A stretch of DNA of 64,000 nucleotides, from the NCBI GenBank assembly GCA_002162815.1, contig MAAT01000042.1, forward strand, positions 1 through 64,000. The letters are read 5' to 3'. The stretch comes from Gammaproteobacteria bacterium 53_120_T64. GTDB taxonomy: Bacteria; Pseudomonadota; Gammaproteobacteria; Pseudomonadales; Porticoccaceae. Position 1 is the first letter of the stretch; each line of letters begins with the position of its first letter. The position numbers were made by a program, and so were the translations under genes. The notes beneath the pieces were generated by a model. It did not search any database. It worked only from the letters and a program-made list of their open reading frames with translations, and was not told the DNA's origin. Positions 27,077 to 37,222 of this stretch are shown in pieces.

Positions 27077-28428
27077 TGTTTGTCCCTTTTTTTGGTATCG
27101 GTATTGGCCGCTGCGACATTGGGGCCGGCCCCTTGCCGTACGCTCTCTTGCGAATGGCTGTCCGAAGATATTTCGCCCGCCGCCGGCAAATCAAATAAAT
27201 CGCGAGTCCAGTTCATATAGTCACTGTCACCCTGTTCCCCCGCCCTTTTTAGTCGCGTGGTCGGTAGGTGTAAAAACTTATTGGTGAGCCCGTGAGCCAA
27301 TTGGCGCAACACCTGTTCAGCGGGCTGGCCCTGGGCCACCGATGCCAGCGCCTTGTCGAGTTCGACATCGCGCATCGCGCCCAGCTTATCGCGAAAGGCG
27401 CGAATCGTACCCACCGCCTGCTGGCCACGCAACTGGCTCCGCCAGTTACTGACGCCCTGGCTGATAATCGTCTCGGCCTGGCCGGCGGCATCCTCTCGGT
27501 GCCGTAGATTCGCCTCTATCACCTCTTTCAGGTCATCGACGGTGTACAGATACACATCATCGAGCTGAGCAACTTGGGGCTCAATATCTCGGGGCACGGC
27601 AATATCGACCATAAATATTGGCCGATGCCGACGCCGCTTTAAGGCCGACTCCACCGCACCCTTGCCCAAAATGGGCAACTGGCTGGCGGTGGACGAAATA
27701 ACAATATCGGCGCGGTGCAAGTGCTCGGGAATATCCGATAATAAAATCGCCTCGGCCGAGAAAATTTCCGCCATTTCTTGAGCTCGCGCTAAGGTCCGGT
27801 TCGCGACAATGATCTCGCCAACCCCCTGCTCGCGCAGATGGCGAGCCAGCAATTCGACCGTTTCACCGGCGCCAATCAATAGCGCGCTAACTTCTTTCAT
27901 CGAGCTAAAAATGCGCTGCGCCAAACTCACCGCCGCATAGGCCACCGATACTGGGTTTTGGCCAATCGCCGTCTCACTGCGCACCCGCTTGGCAATGGCA
28001 AACACGCCTTGGAAGACCTGTGACAAGAGCCCGTCTGCCGTACCCGCCTTTTGCGCAACCGCATAGCTCGACTTCATTTGGCCGAGAATTTGCGGCTCGC
28101 CCAGCACCATGGAGTCCAGGCCACTGGCCACCTTCATCATGTGCTGCACCGCTGTATCACCCTCGAGCACGTAGTAGTTCCCGTCCAGGGCATCGGCCGG
28201 AAGCTGGTGGTGATCCACCATCCAGGCCAATAATGCGCTGTGCTCAACGCTGCCCGTGGCGTAAAGTTCGGTACGATTACAGGTCGAGAGTATCGCCAAG
28301 TTATCGGCGCCGCTGGCCTCTCGGCCCCGCTGTAAACTCACGATCATTTGATCGGGGGCAAAGGCAACTCGCTCGCGAATATCGAGACTTGCGGTACGAT
28401 GGTTGATTCCAAGGGCAATCAGGGGCAT
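27073..28428 (-). CDS. hemA: Glutamyl-tRNA reductase
   Basis: The 451-aa protein begins with [20 protein letters not shown]. It has the catalytic Cys in [11 protein letters not shown] near residue 50, the NADPH-binding domain with [21 protein letters not shown] and the C-terminal helical dimerisation domain. It reduces glutamyl-tRNA to glutamate-1-semialdehyde, the first committed step of tetrapyrrole synthesis. A non-conserved tail of about 35 residues follows. It heads the operon with prfA and prmC and is divergent from the TPR lipoprotein gene. Confidence 0.97.
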   Translation of the reverse strand: MPLIALGINHRTASLDIRERVAFAPDQMIVSLQRGREASGADNLAILSTCNRTELYATGSVEHSALLAWMVDHHQLPADALDGNYYVLEGDTAVQHMMKVASGLDSMVLGEPQILGQMKSSYAVAQKAGTADGLLSQVFQGVFAIAKRVRSETAIGQNPVSVAYAAVSLAQRIFSSMKEVSALLIGAGETVELLARHLREQGVGEIIVANRTLARAQEMAEIFSAEAILLSDIPEHLHRADIVISSTASQLPILGKGAVESALKRRRHRPIFMVDIAVPRDIEPQVAQLDDVYLYTVDDLKEVIEANLRHREDAAGQAETIISQGVSNWRSQLRGQQAVGTIRAFRDKLGAMRDVELDKALASVAQGQPAEQVLRQLAHGLTNKFLHLPTTRLKRAGEQGDSDYMNWTRDLFDLPAAGEISSDSHSQESVRQGAGPNVAAANTDTKKRDKQ

Positions 28429-28539
28429 AAAGGACCAATGTGGATATATTTCACAGTCACGGCTATTAAGCTAAGCACTACATAACCGTGGCAATTATAC
28501 TGACAACACTCTGCGACGACAGTCCGGAAATTTTCTACT

Positions 28540-30333
28540 ATGTACGACAAACCAGTACTTCTCAGTAAACTTACACTGTTACGCCAGCAATTCAAAAGTA
28601 TCGCACCCGCTTTTGCCCTGCTGGCGCTAATAACAGCCTGCGCCTCACCAGAACTCCGTCAAAGCACCCGCGAGGACACCAGCGCTGCAGTTAGTGTCCT
28701 CGAGACCCGTAACGACACGTCATCAGTCGAGCGCGATTATCCCGTTCGACCCTTCTCAACACAAACCTTTTACGAATTACTCGTTGCTGAAATCGCCGGC
28801 ACCCGGGGTGATCTTGATCTGGCGCTCGAAAACTACCACCGCCAAGCACTGGCCACACGCGATCCCGGTGTTGTCGCGAGGGCCGTCAGCACCGCCTCTT
28901 ATCAAAAGAACAATGCCGCACTCCAGGAGCTGGGGGTTTTATGGGCCGAGGTAGAGCCGGATAATCTACAGGCTCGCAATATGGCCTTTTACGCCCAGGC
29001 GCAACAGAGCAATTTCAAGCTCGCCTTTGCCCACGCCGATTACCTGCTCGGGCAAAACCAAGGCAAATACATGGTCTTATTGCCCAGCTATACCACCGAG
29101 TCCAATGACCAACAACGCTTAATTCTTCTCGAGCAATACCAGAACGGCGAGAAGAAACACTCCGGTAAGCGCGACCTCTTACTGGGCAAAACCCTCGTCC
29201 TCACTCAGCTCGAACGCCATGACGAAGCCCTGGAGACCGTCCGCGATATTTTAAACCAACAACCCGACGACCAACCCGCCCGCCTCGTCGCCGCACAAAT
29301 CCTCCACCGCGCCGGGCGCACCAACAAAGCCATAGCCGAGCTACAGCAGGGCCTCAAATACGCGCCCAAGAGTCAACAATTGCAGCTGCAATTGGTGCGC
29401 TTTATCACCAAGGAGGATCTCCCTCTGGCCATCGAAAAGATGGCGGCTCTGGTTGCACAAGCGCACGGCAACGACAAGTTCAAGCTGGCACTGGCCCTTC
29501 TGCACCGTGAAAACCACGATGGTAAATCGGCGCGCGTGATCTATCGCTCGCTGATCGACAAGGGCCACATGGTCTCGCAATCCCACTTCCAACTGGCCCG
29601 GATGGCCGAGCAGCGTTCAGCGCCAGACGACGCCCTGCAGCACTACCGACAGGTCAGTGATAACACGCTACTGTTACAGGCAACCTCGCGCATTTGCCAG
29701 CTACTGGCCAACCGCGGCCAACTCAACGAGGCTCGCCTGCACCTGCACCAATTGCGCCTCGAGCACCCCAATCACGCCAGCACTTTCTACCAACTCGAGA
29801 GCCAACTACTGATTGCACGCCAAGGCCCCCAAAGCGCTCAGGCCCTGCTCGATGAAGGGCTGGCCGAGCACCCGGATAATATCGAGCTGCTTTACAGCCG
29901 CTCCCTGGTTCACGAAAGACTCGGCAATATTGCCGCCACCGAAAAAGACCTGCGTGCCATTATTGAACAAGATACCGACAATGCCTCTGCACTCAATGCG
30001 CTCGGCTACACCCTGGCCACCCGCACCGAGCGCTACGACGAGGCCCTTGCGCTCATCCAGCGGGCGATCGCCATTCATCCCAACGATCCCGCCATTCGGG
30101 ACAGTCTCGGCTGGGTACTGTTTAAACGTGGCGAGTACGACAAGGCCCTCGGGCACTTGCGGGCCGCCATGCACACCATGCCCGACCCCGAAGTCGCCGC
30201 CCACCTCGGCGAAGTACTGTGGGCAACCGGTGCCGAAGACGAGGCTCGCTCCGTTTGGAAAAACGCCATCGACGACAATCCGAGCAGCGAATTCCTCCTC
30301 AACACCCTGAAACGCCTGAACGTGCAACTCTAG
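28540..30333 (+). CDS. TPR-repeat outer-membrane lipoprotein upstream of lolB
   Basis: The 597-aa protein has a lipoprotein signal with lipobox LITAC near residues 30-34 and about ten tetratricopeptide-like repeats (clear ones near 215-280 and 425-575, for example ALNALGYTLATRTERYDEAL and AIRDSLGWVLFKRGEYDKAL). A TPR lipoprotein at this place next to lolB is conserved in Pseudomonas and relatives. Its precise role is not established to my knowledge; protein-protein scaffolding at the envelope is inference. Confidence 0.85.
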   Translation: MYDKPVLLSKLTLLRQQFKSIAPAFALLALITACASPELRQSTREDTSAAVSVLETRNDTSSVERDYPVRPFSTQTFYELLVAEIAGTRGDLDLALENYHRQALATRDPGVVARAVSTASYQKNNAALQELGVLWAEVEPDNLQARNMAFYAQAQQSNFKLAFAHADYLLGQNQGKYMVLLPSYTTESNDQQRLILLEQYQNGEKKHSGKRDLLLGKTLVLTQLERHDEALETVRDILNQQPDDQPARLVAAQILHRAGRTNKAIAELQQGLKYAPKSQQLQLQLVRFITKEDLPLAIEKMAALVAQAHGNDKFKLALALLHRENHDGKSARVIYRSLIDKGHMVSQSHFQLARMAEQRSAPDDALQHYRQVSDNTLLLQATSRICQLLANRGQLNEARLHLHQLRLEHPNHASTFYQLESQLLIARQGPQSAQALLDEGLAEHPDNIELLYSRSLVHERLGNIAATEKDLRAIIEQDTDNASALNALGYTLATRTERYDEALALIQRAIAIHPNDPAIRDSLGWVLFKRGEYDKALGHLRAAMHTMPDPEVAAHLGEVLWATGAEDEARSVWKNAIDDNPSSEFLLNTLKRLNVQL

Positions 30334-30419
30334 CAATGGCCCAGCCCGAAGCACCTAGCTTGTAGAGTGCGCCACGCCAAATTATCCACACAACCAGCGG
30401 TGCTAAAAACCCAACCCTA

Positions 30420-31085
30420 ATGCCTAAGTTACCAAAGCCCGGCTCCCGGCTTGCCCGCCACACTCGCGCCCTCAGCGCCCTACTCCTGATATTGATCGCT
30501 GGCTGTGCGCCGCTACAAGAACAGGCCAAACCCACTGCCAACATCACCCCAAACTCTTGGCCGGCACACCAAGTCGCCATGCAGGCCCTTCAACACTGGC
30601 AGCTCAAGGGCAAACTCGCCTATCGCAACGACCAAGATTCCGGCAGCGCCTGGTTTGACTGGACCCAGCGTGGCGACAGTTTCAAGATGTATCTCAGCGG
30701 ACCCTTCGGCGTCGGCACGGTAACCATTAGCGGCGACTCACAGACTGTCACCCTCAGCCAGCCTGGGCGCGACGACATCAGCGCCGCTTCCGCCACCGCC
30801 TTAACCCGACGTCTTTTTGGTGCACCCCTGCCCGTAGAGCAACTGCGCTACTGGGTCAAAGGCATCCCCGCCAGCACATCGGCCAGCCTCGGCTTTAACG
30901 CCAAGGGCTTGCTCACCAGCCTAGAAAAAAACGACTGGAACCTTCGCATAGGTCGCTATACAGGTGACATCCGCGGCCCGTTACCGGGTAAAATCACCGG
31001 CCGCAGTGACAATCTCACGTTTACCCTGCTGTTAAAGGACTGGTCCTTTCCCGACGACACCCCAAACCCTTCATTTGATAGATAA
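30420..31085 (+). CDS. lolB: Outer-membrane lipoprotein insertion factor LolB
   Basis: The 221-aa lipoprotein has lipobox LIAGC near residue 29 and LolB motifs: WQLKGKLAYRNDQDSGSAWFDW, the beta-strand YLSGPFGVGTVTISG, and LPVEQLRYWVKGIPA. It receives lipoproteins from LolA and inserts them into the outer membrane. It sits between the TPR lipoprotein gene and ispE, 6 bp from the latter, the normal gammaproteobacterial order. Confidence 0.94.
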   Translation: MPKLPKPGSRLARHTRALSALLLILIAGCAPLQEQAKPTANITPNSWPAHQVAMQALQHWQLKGKLAYRNDQDSGSAWFDWTQRGDSFKMYLSGPFGVGTVTISGDSQTVTLSQPGRDDISAASATALTRRLFGAPLPVEQLRYWVKGIPASTSASLGFNAKGLLTSLEKNDWNLRIGRYTGDIRGPLPGKITGRSDNLTFTLLLKDWSFPDDTPNPSFDR

Positions 31086-31091
31086 GTAACT

Positions 31092-31961
31092 GTGACACAA
31101 GCCCAACTCAGCCTGCCGGCACCGGCAAAAATCAACCTATTCCTACACATTGTCGGGCGCCGCGCCGATGGCTACCATCAGCTACAGACCCTATTTCAAT
31201 TGCTCGACTACGGCGACCAACTGGACTTCCAAGACCGCAATGACGCGATTATCACCCTCGGGCCAGCTCATCCACAGATAGCCGAGCACGATAATTTGGT
31301 GTACCGCGCGGCGCAAGCCCTTCAACAAGCAGCCCAAGCGCAGCAACCCAACAGACATTACGGCGCCGATATTCATTTGCGCAAGCGCCTGCCCCTCGGC
31401 GGCGGCTTGGGCGGTGGCAGTAGCGATGCCGCGACCACACTCATTGGTCTCAATCGCCTTTGGCAGCTCAATTTCAGCCGTGAGCAGCTGGCCGCCATTG
31501 GCCTTGAACTGGGTGCCGATGTACCCGTTTTCATTCACGGCCGCACCGCCTGGGCGGAGGGAATTGGCGAAATTCTGAGCCCGGTCGAGATGGCGCCACG
31601 CTGGTTTCTTATTCTCGCGCCCAACGTTGAAGTCGCCACCGCAATAATATTCTCACACCAGCAATTGACAAGGGACGCACACGCCATCACAATACGCGCC
31701 TTTCTCGAGCAGGGTGGCAGAAATGCTTGCCAACCCATAGCGGAAAAGCTCTACCCTGAGGTAAAAACAGCCCGCACATGGCTGGAGCAATACGCAACTG
31801 TTCGAATGACCGGCACCGGCGCCTGTCTATTTGCCTCTTTCGAGAGCGAAGAGCAAGCACGCTTGGTACTGGCCGATGTTCCGCAACGATGGCAGGCTTT
31901 TGTTGCCCGGGGAGTTAACCACTCTCCAGCCTATCGAAACGAGACATCGAGTAAGAGTTAA
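31092..31961 (+). CDS. ispE: 4-diphosphocytidyl-2-C-methyl-D-erythritol kinase
   Basis: The 289-aa GHMP kinase starts with GTG (MTQAQLSLPAPAKINLFLHI) and has the ATP-binding PLGGGLGGGSSDAATTL near residue 100, GADVPVFIHGRTAWAEGIGE near 140 and the C-terminal MTGTGACLFASF. It phosphorylates CDP-methylerythritol in the MEP isoprenoid pathway. The 6-bp gap to lolB suggests coupling, and tRNA-Gln follows 12 bp after the stop. Confidence 0.96.
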   Translation: MTQAQLSLPAPAKINLFLHIVGRRADGYHQLQTLFQLLDYGDQLDFQDRNDAIITLGPAHPQIAEHDNLVYRAAQALQQAAQAQQPNRHYGADIHLRKRLPLGGGLGGGSSDAATTLIGLNRLWQLNFSREQLAAIGLELGADVPVFIHGRTAWAEGIGEILSPVEMAPRWFLILAPNVEVATAIIFSHQQLTRDAHAITIRAFLEQGGRNACQPIAEKLYPEVKTARTWLEQYATVRMTGTGACLFASFESEEQARLVLADVPQRWQAFVARGVNHSPAYRNETSSKS

Positions 31962-31973
31962 ATAAGCTTTATT

Positions 31974-32048
31974 GGGGCGTGGCCAAGTGGTTAAGGCAAC
32001 GGGTTTTGATCCCGTCACTCGGAGGTTCGAATCCTCCCGCCCCAGCCA
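31974..32048 (+). tRNA. tRNA-Gln (anticodon TTG), CCA encoded
   Basis: A complete cloverleaf: acceptor TGGGGCG paired with CGCCCCA, anticodon stem ACGGG/CCCGT around loop TTTTGAT giving anticodon TTG, T-arm GGTTCGAATCC and encoded CCA at 32046-32048. U1-A72 is typical of tRNA-Gln. Position between ispE and prs is conserved in relatives. Confidence 0.97.
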
Positions 32049-32091
32049 TATTTTCGACCCTCTGCGCCATTCGTGTTATCAGGATCCCCCC

Positions 32092-33033
32092 ATGCCCAAC
32101 TTGATGTTGTTCTCAGGAAATTCTAATCCACAGCTGGCAAAGGAGATCGCCTGCCACCTCGGCCTCACAATCGGCGACGCACAGGTCAGCCAGTTCTCCG
32201 ACGGTGAGCTCAGCGTACAAATCAACGATAACGTGCGCGGCCGCGATGTTTTCATTATTCAGCCCACCTGTGCACCGACCAATAAAAACCTGATGGAACT
32301 GATTTTTCTGGTCGACGCCATGCGCCGCTCTTCAGCTGGACGCATTACCGCAGTCGTGCCCTATTTTGGCTACGCCCGTCAGGACAGACGCGTGCGCTCG
32401 GCGCGAGTGCCGATCAGCGCCAAGGTGGTCGCCGACATGATCAATAACGTCGGTGTTAACCGCGTCTTGACCGTCGACCTACACGCCGAGCAAATTCAAG
32501 GATTTTTTGACTGCGCGGTCGACAACGTCTACGGCTCGCCGGTATTGCTGGACGATATTGAAAAACAAAATTACGAAGACCTGCTAGTGGTGTCACCCGA
32601 TATCGGCGGCGTGGTGCGCGCCCGCGCGATAGCCAAGCAGCTCAACACCGATCTGGCGATTATCGATAAACGCCGCCCCGAGGCCAATCAGGCCCAGGTG
32701 ATGAATATTATCGGCGACGTCAGCGGCCGCACCTGTCTATTGGTCGACGATATTGTCGATACTGCCGGCACCCTGTGCAAGGCCGCCGAAGCGCTGAAAG
32801 AGCACGGCGCCAAACGCGTCGTTGCCTACTGCACTCACCCGGTATTATCCGGCAAGGCCATCGACAACATTGCCAACTCTCAACTCGACAGTTTGGTCGT
32901 TACCAACAGCATTCCCCTCACCGACGAAGCGCGGGCCAGCAAGCAAATCCGCCAACTGTCGCTGGGCCATATGCTCGCCGAGGCCATTCGCCGGGTCAGT
33001 AACGAAGAATCCATCAGTGCCATGTTTAACTAA
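32092..33033 (+). CDS. prs: Ribose-phosphate pyrophosphokinase (PRPP synthetase)
   Basis: From ATG 32092 (AGGA ribosome site) the product is 313 aa and starts [20 protein letters not shown]. It has the ATP flexible loop [21 protein letters not shown] near 100 and the PRPP-binding loop [12 protein letters not shown] near 215. It makes PRPP for nucleotide, His and Trp synthesis. The longer frame upstream (from 31972) runs through the tRNA-Gln gene and is not the true start. Confidence 0.97.
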   Translation: MPNLMLFSGNSNPQLAKEIACHLGLTIGDAQVSQFSDGELSVQINDNVRGRDVFIIQPTCAPTNKNLMELIFLVDAMRRSSAGRITAVVPYFGYARQDRRVRSARVPISAKVVADMINNVGVNRVLTVDLHAEQIQGFFDCAVDNVYGSPVLLDDIEKQNYEDLLVVSPDIGGVVRARAIAKQLNTDLAIIDKRRPEANQAQVMNIIGDVSGRTCLLVDDIVDTAGTLCKAAEALKEHGAKRVVAYCTHPVLSGKAIDNIANSQLDSLVVTNSIPLTDEARASKQIRQLSLGHMLAEAIRRVSNEESISAMFN

Positions 33034-33060
33034 ATTAAGTCCAATATTGCACCGATAAAC

Positions 33061-33127
33061 TTCCCGTCACATGAGTCGACGGGAACAACCTCACCCGCTA
33101 TAACCTGGGTCGCAACAGCTATAGCGG
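33061..33127 (+). promoter_or_regulatory. Two small hairpins in the rplY leader
   Basis: TTCCCGTC/GACGGGAA (33061-33068 and 33078-33085) and CCGCTATA/TATAGCGG (33095-33102 and 33120-33127) form two 8-bp inverted repeats between prs and rplY. They may form a structured leader for L25 control or weak attenuation; this is inference from symmetry only. Confidence 0.35.
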
Positions 33128-33149
33128 TACAACATAGGAGTAAAGGCAA

Positions 33150-33803
33150 ATGGTCGATTTCGCCCTTAATGCCAAAGCCCGTAGTGATGTAGGAAAAGGT
33201 GCGAGCCGCCGCCTACGTCGCTTGGACAATCTAATCCCCGCCATCATTTATGGTCTGGGTAAAACACCCGAGAACATCTCTCTGGCCAACAATGAGCTAA
33301 GCCACGCGCTGGCTAATGAAGCGTTTTATTCGCACATCATTAGCATCAGCCTCGACGGTTCAGCTCAGGACGTGATCCTGAAAGACGTACAGCGCCACCC
33401 GGCAAAGCAAGAAATTCTGCACCTTGATTTCCTGCGAATCGACAGGTCCCAGAAGCTGCACACCCGTGTGCCCCTGCACTTCATCAACGAAGATGCCTGT
33501 CACGGCGTCAAAGTGGAAGGCGGTCAAATCTCTCACAACGAGAACGATCTCGAGATTGAGTGTCTTCCCGACAATCTTCCCGAGTACCTGGAAATCGATA
33601 TGAGCGAAGTCACCCTCGGGCAGACTTTGCACATCTCCGACATCAAGCTCCCCGAAGGCGTGGCCAGTGTTGCCTTGTCCCACGGTGAAGATCACGATCT
33701 ACCCGTCGCCGCCGTTGTTAAGTCGAAGGCGATTGAAGAAGACGACGTCGTTGCTACCCCCGAAGAAGGTGAAGCAGCTGGAGATGAAGGCGAAGAAGCC
33801 TAA
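33150..33803 (+). CDS. rplY: Ribosomal protein L25 (long, Ctc/TL5-type)
   Basis: The 217-aa protein has the 5S-rRNA-binding L25 domain (GASRRLRRLDNLIPAIIYG, then KDVQRHPAKQEILHLDFLRID) and the C-terminal beta domain of the Ctc/TL5 form (VPLHFINEDACHGVK), ending in an acidic tail. GGAG precedes the ATG. The prs-rplY-pth-ychF order is conserved. Confidence 0.95.
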   Translation: MVDFALNAKARSDVGKGASRRLRRLDNLIPAIIYGLGKTPENISLANNELSHALANEAFYSHIISISLDGSAQDVILKDVQRHPAKQEILHLDFLRIDRSQKLHTRVPLHFINEDACHGVKVEGGQISHNENDLEIECLPDNLPEYLEIDMSEVTLGQTLHISDIKLPEGVASVALSHGEDHDLPVAAVVKSKAIEEDDVVATPEEGEAAGDEGEEA

Positions 33804-33838
33804 GGGCTCACTCGTTTCTCCGTTTTTAGGCCCCGACA

Positions 33839-34420
33839 TTGGACGCGCAAGTGAGGCTCGTGGTTGGACTGGGTAACCCCGGCAGCCAATACGAGCACAC
33901 CCGCCACAATGCCGGGGCCGATTTCGTTACAGCCCTGGCAGCACGACACGGCGCCAGTTTTAAAAAAGAAAGTAAGTTTTCCGGCGAAACAGCCCGCATT
34001 AACCTGCACGGGCAAGATCTGCGCCTGCTGAGACCCTCGACCTACATGAATCTCAGTGGCAAAGCTGTCGGCCCCATGGCCAACTTTTACAATATCCCCC
34101 CCGAAGCTATTCTCGTCGCCCACGACGAACTCGATATCGAGCCAGGCAAAGTCCGCCTCAAAATCGGCGGCGGCCACGGCGGTCACAATGGCCTGAAAGA
34201 TATTATTAAAGCCCTAGGTAACAACAAGAATTTTGCGCGCCTGCGTATTGGCGTCGGCCACCCTGGCCACGCTAGCGAGGTGGTCAACTATGTCTTGCGG
34301 CGCGCCCCACAGGCCGAACAGCAATTGCTCGAGGACAGTATAAGCGCCGCCCTTGAGATCACCCCCGAGCTTACCGAGGGCCAGTGGAACAAGGCGATGA
34401 AAGCCCTGCACACGAAATAA
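33839..34420 (+). CDS. pth: Peptidyl-tRNA hydrolase
   Basis: The 193-aa enzyme has VGLGNPGSQYEHTRHNAG with the catalytic His near residue 24, RPSTYMNLSGKAV near 65 and the HDELDIEPGKVRLKIGGGHG region with the catalytic Asp near 100. It recycles peptidyl-tRNA dropped from ribosomes. I keep the TTG start at 33839 because it gives the family-typical N-terminal length; GTG 33851 is an alternative. Confidence 0.95.
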   Translation: MDAQVRLVVGLGNPGSQYEHTRHNAGADFVTALAARHGASFKKESKFSGETARINLHGQDLRLLRPSTYMNLSGKAVGPMANFYNIPPEAILVAHDELDIEPGKVRLKIGGGHGGHNGLKDIIKALGNNKNFARLRIGVGHPGHASEVVNYVLRRAPQAEQQLLEDSISAALEITPELTEGQWNKAMKALHTK

Positions 34421-34509
34421 GCACACGACCAAACAAGCACACCAATTAACCAATTATTGGCGCGAGCTGAGCAACAGGCCCGCCCATTCAGCAATAGCAG
34501 AGGATCACC

Positions 34510-35601
34510 ATGGGTTTCAAATGCGGTATTGTCGGCCTGCCCAACGTGGGCAAATCCACCTTATTTAACGCTCTCACCAAGGCCGGTATCGATGCGGAAA
34601 ACTTTCCCTTCTGTACTATCGAACCCAACACCGGTGTCGTACCCGTGCCCGACCCCCGCCAAGATGCCCTCGCCGCCATCGTTAATCCCGAACGCATTCT
34701 GCCCACCACCATGGAATTCGTCGATATTGCCGGCCTCGTTGAGGGCGCCTCAAAGGGTGAAGGCCTGGGCAACCAGTTTTTAGCGAATATCCGCGAAACC
34801 GATGCTATCGCCCACGTGGTGCGCTGCTTTGAAGACGAGAACGTCATTCACGTCGCCAATAAGATCGACCCGCTGGCCGATATTGAAATCATCAATACCG
34901 AACTCGCCCTAGCCGACCTCGATGCGGTTGAGAAGGCCCTGCAAAAAACCGCCCGCGCTGCGAAAGGCAAAGACAAAGACGCAATTGCTTTACTGGCGAT
35001 ACTCGAACGCCTACTGCCCCACCTCAACGAAGCCAAACCACTGCGCAGCCTTGAGCTCTCAGAAGACGATATTGAAAAACTCGGCGAAGTCAGCCTGATG
35101 ACGCTCAAACCCACCCTCTACATCGCCAACATTGCCGAAGATGGGTTTGAGAACAACCCTCTTCTCGCCGCTGTCGAAAAACTCGCCGCCGCCGAAGGCG
35201 CCCAGGTGGTGCCCATTTGCAATAAGCTCGAAGCGGAAATCTCCGAGCTGGACGATGAAGACAAGGCCGAGTTTCTCGCCGACCTGGGTATGGACGAACC
35301 CGGCCTCAACCGCGTGATTCGCGCCGGCTACCAGCTGCTCGACCTGCAAACCTACTTTACCGCCGGCGAGAAAGAGGTGCGCGCCTGGACGATTCCCATT
35401 GGCGCCACCGCACCGCAAGCCGCTGGTAAGATTCACACGGATTTCGAAAAAGGCTTTATTCGCGCCGAAATTGTTAGCTATGAGGCCTTTATCGCCGGTA
35501 ATGGTGAGCAAGGCGCCAAAGACGCCGGAAAATGGCGGCTTGAGGGCAAGGACTACATCGTGCAGGATGGCGATGTCATTCACTTCCGGTTTAATGTGTG
35601 A
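34510..35601 (+). CDS. ychF: Redox-regulated ATPase YchF (OLA1 family)
   Basis: The 363-aa Obg-family P-loop protein has Walker [10 protein letters not shown] near residue 8, [17 protein letters not shown] near 75 and the NKxE specificity variant at CNKLEAE. A coiled coil and the C-terminal TGS-like domain with [24 protein letters not shown] follow. It prefers ATP over GTP and binds ribosomes. GAGG precedes ATG; its stop overlaps the next start by 4 bp. Confidence 0.96.
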   Translation: MGFKCGIVGLPNVGKSTLFNALTKAGIDAENFPFCTIEPNTGVVPVPDPRQDALAAIVNPERILPTTMEFVDIAGLVEGASKGEGLGNQFLANIRETDAIAHVVRCFEDENVIHVANKIDPLADIEIINTELALADLDAVEKALQKTARAAKGKDKDAIALLAILERLLPHLNEAKPLRSLELSEDDIEKLGEVSLMTLKPTLYIANIAEDGFENNPLLAAVEKLAAAEGAQVVPICNKLEAEISELDDEDKAEFLADLGMDEPGLNRVIRAGYQLLDLQTYFTAGEKEVRAWTIPIGATAPQAAGKIHTDFEKGFIRAEIVSYEAFIAGNGEQGAKDAGKWRLEGKDYIVQDGDVIHFRFNV

Positions 35602-36584
35602 GCCTTAGCGCCAAACCTTCTGACAGCACGACCAACAACCAGAAAAGCGCCACAGCAAAGAGTGGTATTCACACCACCTCGGGCCGCAGCGCTTATGGCT
35701 TTTGCCTGGTGCTGCTGGCCTGTGTGATCTGGGGCCTCTTCCCCATCGCCGCCAAGGGCATCACCAGCCAGCTCGACCCCCACACCATCAATTTCTATCG
35801 CTTCGCCATTGCCGGACTTATGCTGCTACCCTTTTTGATCGCCCGAGGCGCTCTGCCGCGACTCGCCGATAAAGGCAGCGCCCGTTACAACTTACGTCTC
35901 ATTGCCTGCGCCCTGCTGCTAATTATTAACTACTTTCTCTACATTATCGGCGTGGGGCACATTACCCCTAGCGCCACGCAAATATTGATTCAGTTCTCGA
36001 CCGTGATGCTGCTGCTCGCCGGCGTCTTCTTTTTTGGCGAGCAACTGTCCCGCCGCCAATGGCTGGGCTGTTTGATATTTTTAGGTGGATTAGCGGTTTT
36101 CTTCTATCCTCGCATCATCATCATGCTCGACGGCTTCAACGATTACACCCTCGGCATGGGCCTGATCTCTCTTGCCGCCATCTGCTGGACCGGCTATGCC
36201 GTGTTGCAGAAACAACTGCTACTGCACTTCACATCCTCGCAAATTATGTTGATGGTGTATCTGTTCGGCACACTGGTATTTCTGCCACTGGCCCAGCCAT
36301 TGAGTATTTTTCAGCTCGACACCCCGGGCCTACTATTACTCCTTTTTTGCGGCACCAGCACGCTGGTGGGCTCTGGCAGCTTCTCCGAAGCCATGGCTCA
36401 CATCGAAGCCTCCAAGGCCAGTGCCATGCTCTCGACCCTACCGGTGTTTACGATTTTGTTTATGTGGTGCCTGAGTTTTATCCCCGGCTTTGCCATTACC
36501 CCAGAACCCCTGACCAGCACGACCTTATCCGGTGCGGCACTGGTGGTCTTTGGCGCCCTGATGGTGGCGCTGAAAAAACACTGA
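35598..36584 (+). CDS. DMT-superfamily transporter (EamA)
   Basis: The 328-aa integral membrane protein has about ten helices in two EamA repeats, with [21 protein letters not shown] near the start and the glycine-rich second repeat [22 protein letters not shown]. The RarD/YojE-like features suggest export of an amino acid or metabolite; the substrate is not readable. It starts with GTG overlapping the ychF stop (GTGA), so the two are translationally coupled. Confidence 0.88.
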   Translation: MSLSAKPSDSTTNNQKSATAKSGIHTTSGRSAYGFCLVLLACVIWGLFPIAAKGITSQLDPHTINFYRFAIAGLMLLPFLIARGALPRLADKGSARYNLRLIACALLLIINYFLYIIGVGHITPSATQILIQFSTVMLLLAGVFFFGEQLSRRQWLGCLIFLGGLAVFFYPRIIIMLDGFNDYTLGMGLISLAAICWTGYAVLQKQLLLHFTSSQIMLMVYLFGTLVFLPLAQPLSIFQLDTPGLLLLLFCGTSTLVGSGSFSEAMAHIEASKASAMLSTLPVFTILFMWCLSFIPGFAITPEPLTSTTLSGAALVVFGALMVALKKH

Positions 36585-37139
36585 TCGGCTCGAGTAAAGC
36601 CAGTCGACAAAATCCTAGCCAACTCGCTATCCGGCCCTATTGCCAAAGGCCTGAGCCACCTAAGCGGCCTTCAATAAAACGTCGCCAGCAACTAGCTCAC
36701 TCGTCATCCTCCCTCCTTCTTTCTGGGCTAGCGCCGAAGAGCTCTACAGCTTGCCCTTGAGGCCTTCTCCAAGGCGCCGAGTAAGTTAACGCAGGTACTA
36801 TCCCCTAGCTACGAGGGCCAGCCTATCGCCCTACACAGCGTCTAGAGCATCTCGACCCCGGGCGGTTATAAGGCGGTTTCACTAGATTGAATGGGAGACT
36901 AGAAAAACACCAATTCTTGAGGTTTTCGACCGCCACAGGCCGGATTCTCGATCGCCCCGCTGAGCTCGTCCAGGGCGAAGGCGCTAGCCTGTATAGCCGT
37001 GACGACTTTGCCGATATCCTGTAGCCACCCTACCCCGACAGAGTATCGCCAAATACTCCTGCTAATTAGCCCCTTTACGCTTGACAAGCCGCACCGAAAT
37101 CGCCAAAATCCCCCGCCTTCAAGGGTCGACCATTTTTGT
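36585..37139. other. Gene-free interval before tRNA-Met
   Basis: No supported gene or RNA. One short open stretch (about 36873-37024, plus strand) ends with the peptide GEGASLYSRDDFADIL and could be a decayed coding remnant, but there is no start and I recognise no family. Confidence 0.45.
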
Positions 37140-37216
37140 GGCTATGTAGCTCAGCTGGTTAGAGCACAGCATTCATAATGCTGGGGTCGGCGGTTCAAGT
37201 CCGCCCATAGCTACCA
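37140..37216 (+). tRNA. tRNA-Met (elongator, anticodon CAT), CCA encoded, integration target
   Basis: A 77-nt cloverleaf: acceptor GGCTATG with CATAGCT (position 1-72 is a G-U wobble), D-arm AGCTCAGCTGGTTAGAGCA, anticodon stem CAGCA/TGCTG around TTCATAA and T-arm GGCGGTTCAAGTCCGCC. A73 and CCA (37214-37216) are encoded. The downstream copy of its 3' half at 40026-40071 marks it as the attachment site of the following element. Confidence 0.96.
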
Positions 37217-37217
37217 T
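37172..37217 (+). repeat. attL: 3' half of tRNA-Met
   Basis: This 46-bp stretch, from the anticodon loop to one base beyond CCA, matches 40026-40071 at 43 positions. The differences are at 37182, 37186 and 37207. It forms the left border of the integrated element. Confidence 0.85.
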
Positions 37218-37222
37218 ATAAA

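Noticed and set aside
33095-33127. Riboswitch upstream of rplY
   Set aside because: Only simple inverted repeats are visible; no known aptamer core.
36873-37024. Short plus-strand frame with GEGASLYSRDDFADIL
   Set aside because: No start codon context, interrupted on both sides and no family recognised; at most a decayed remnant.
36899-37087. Minus-strand 62-codon frame before tRNA-Met
   Set aside because: No ribosome site and no recognisable domain.
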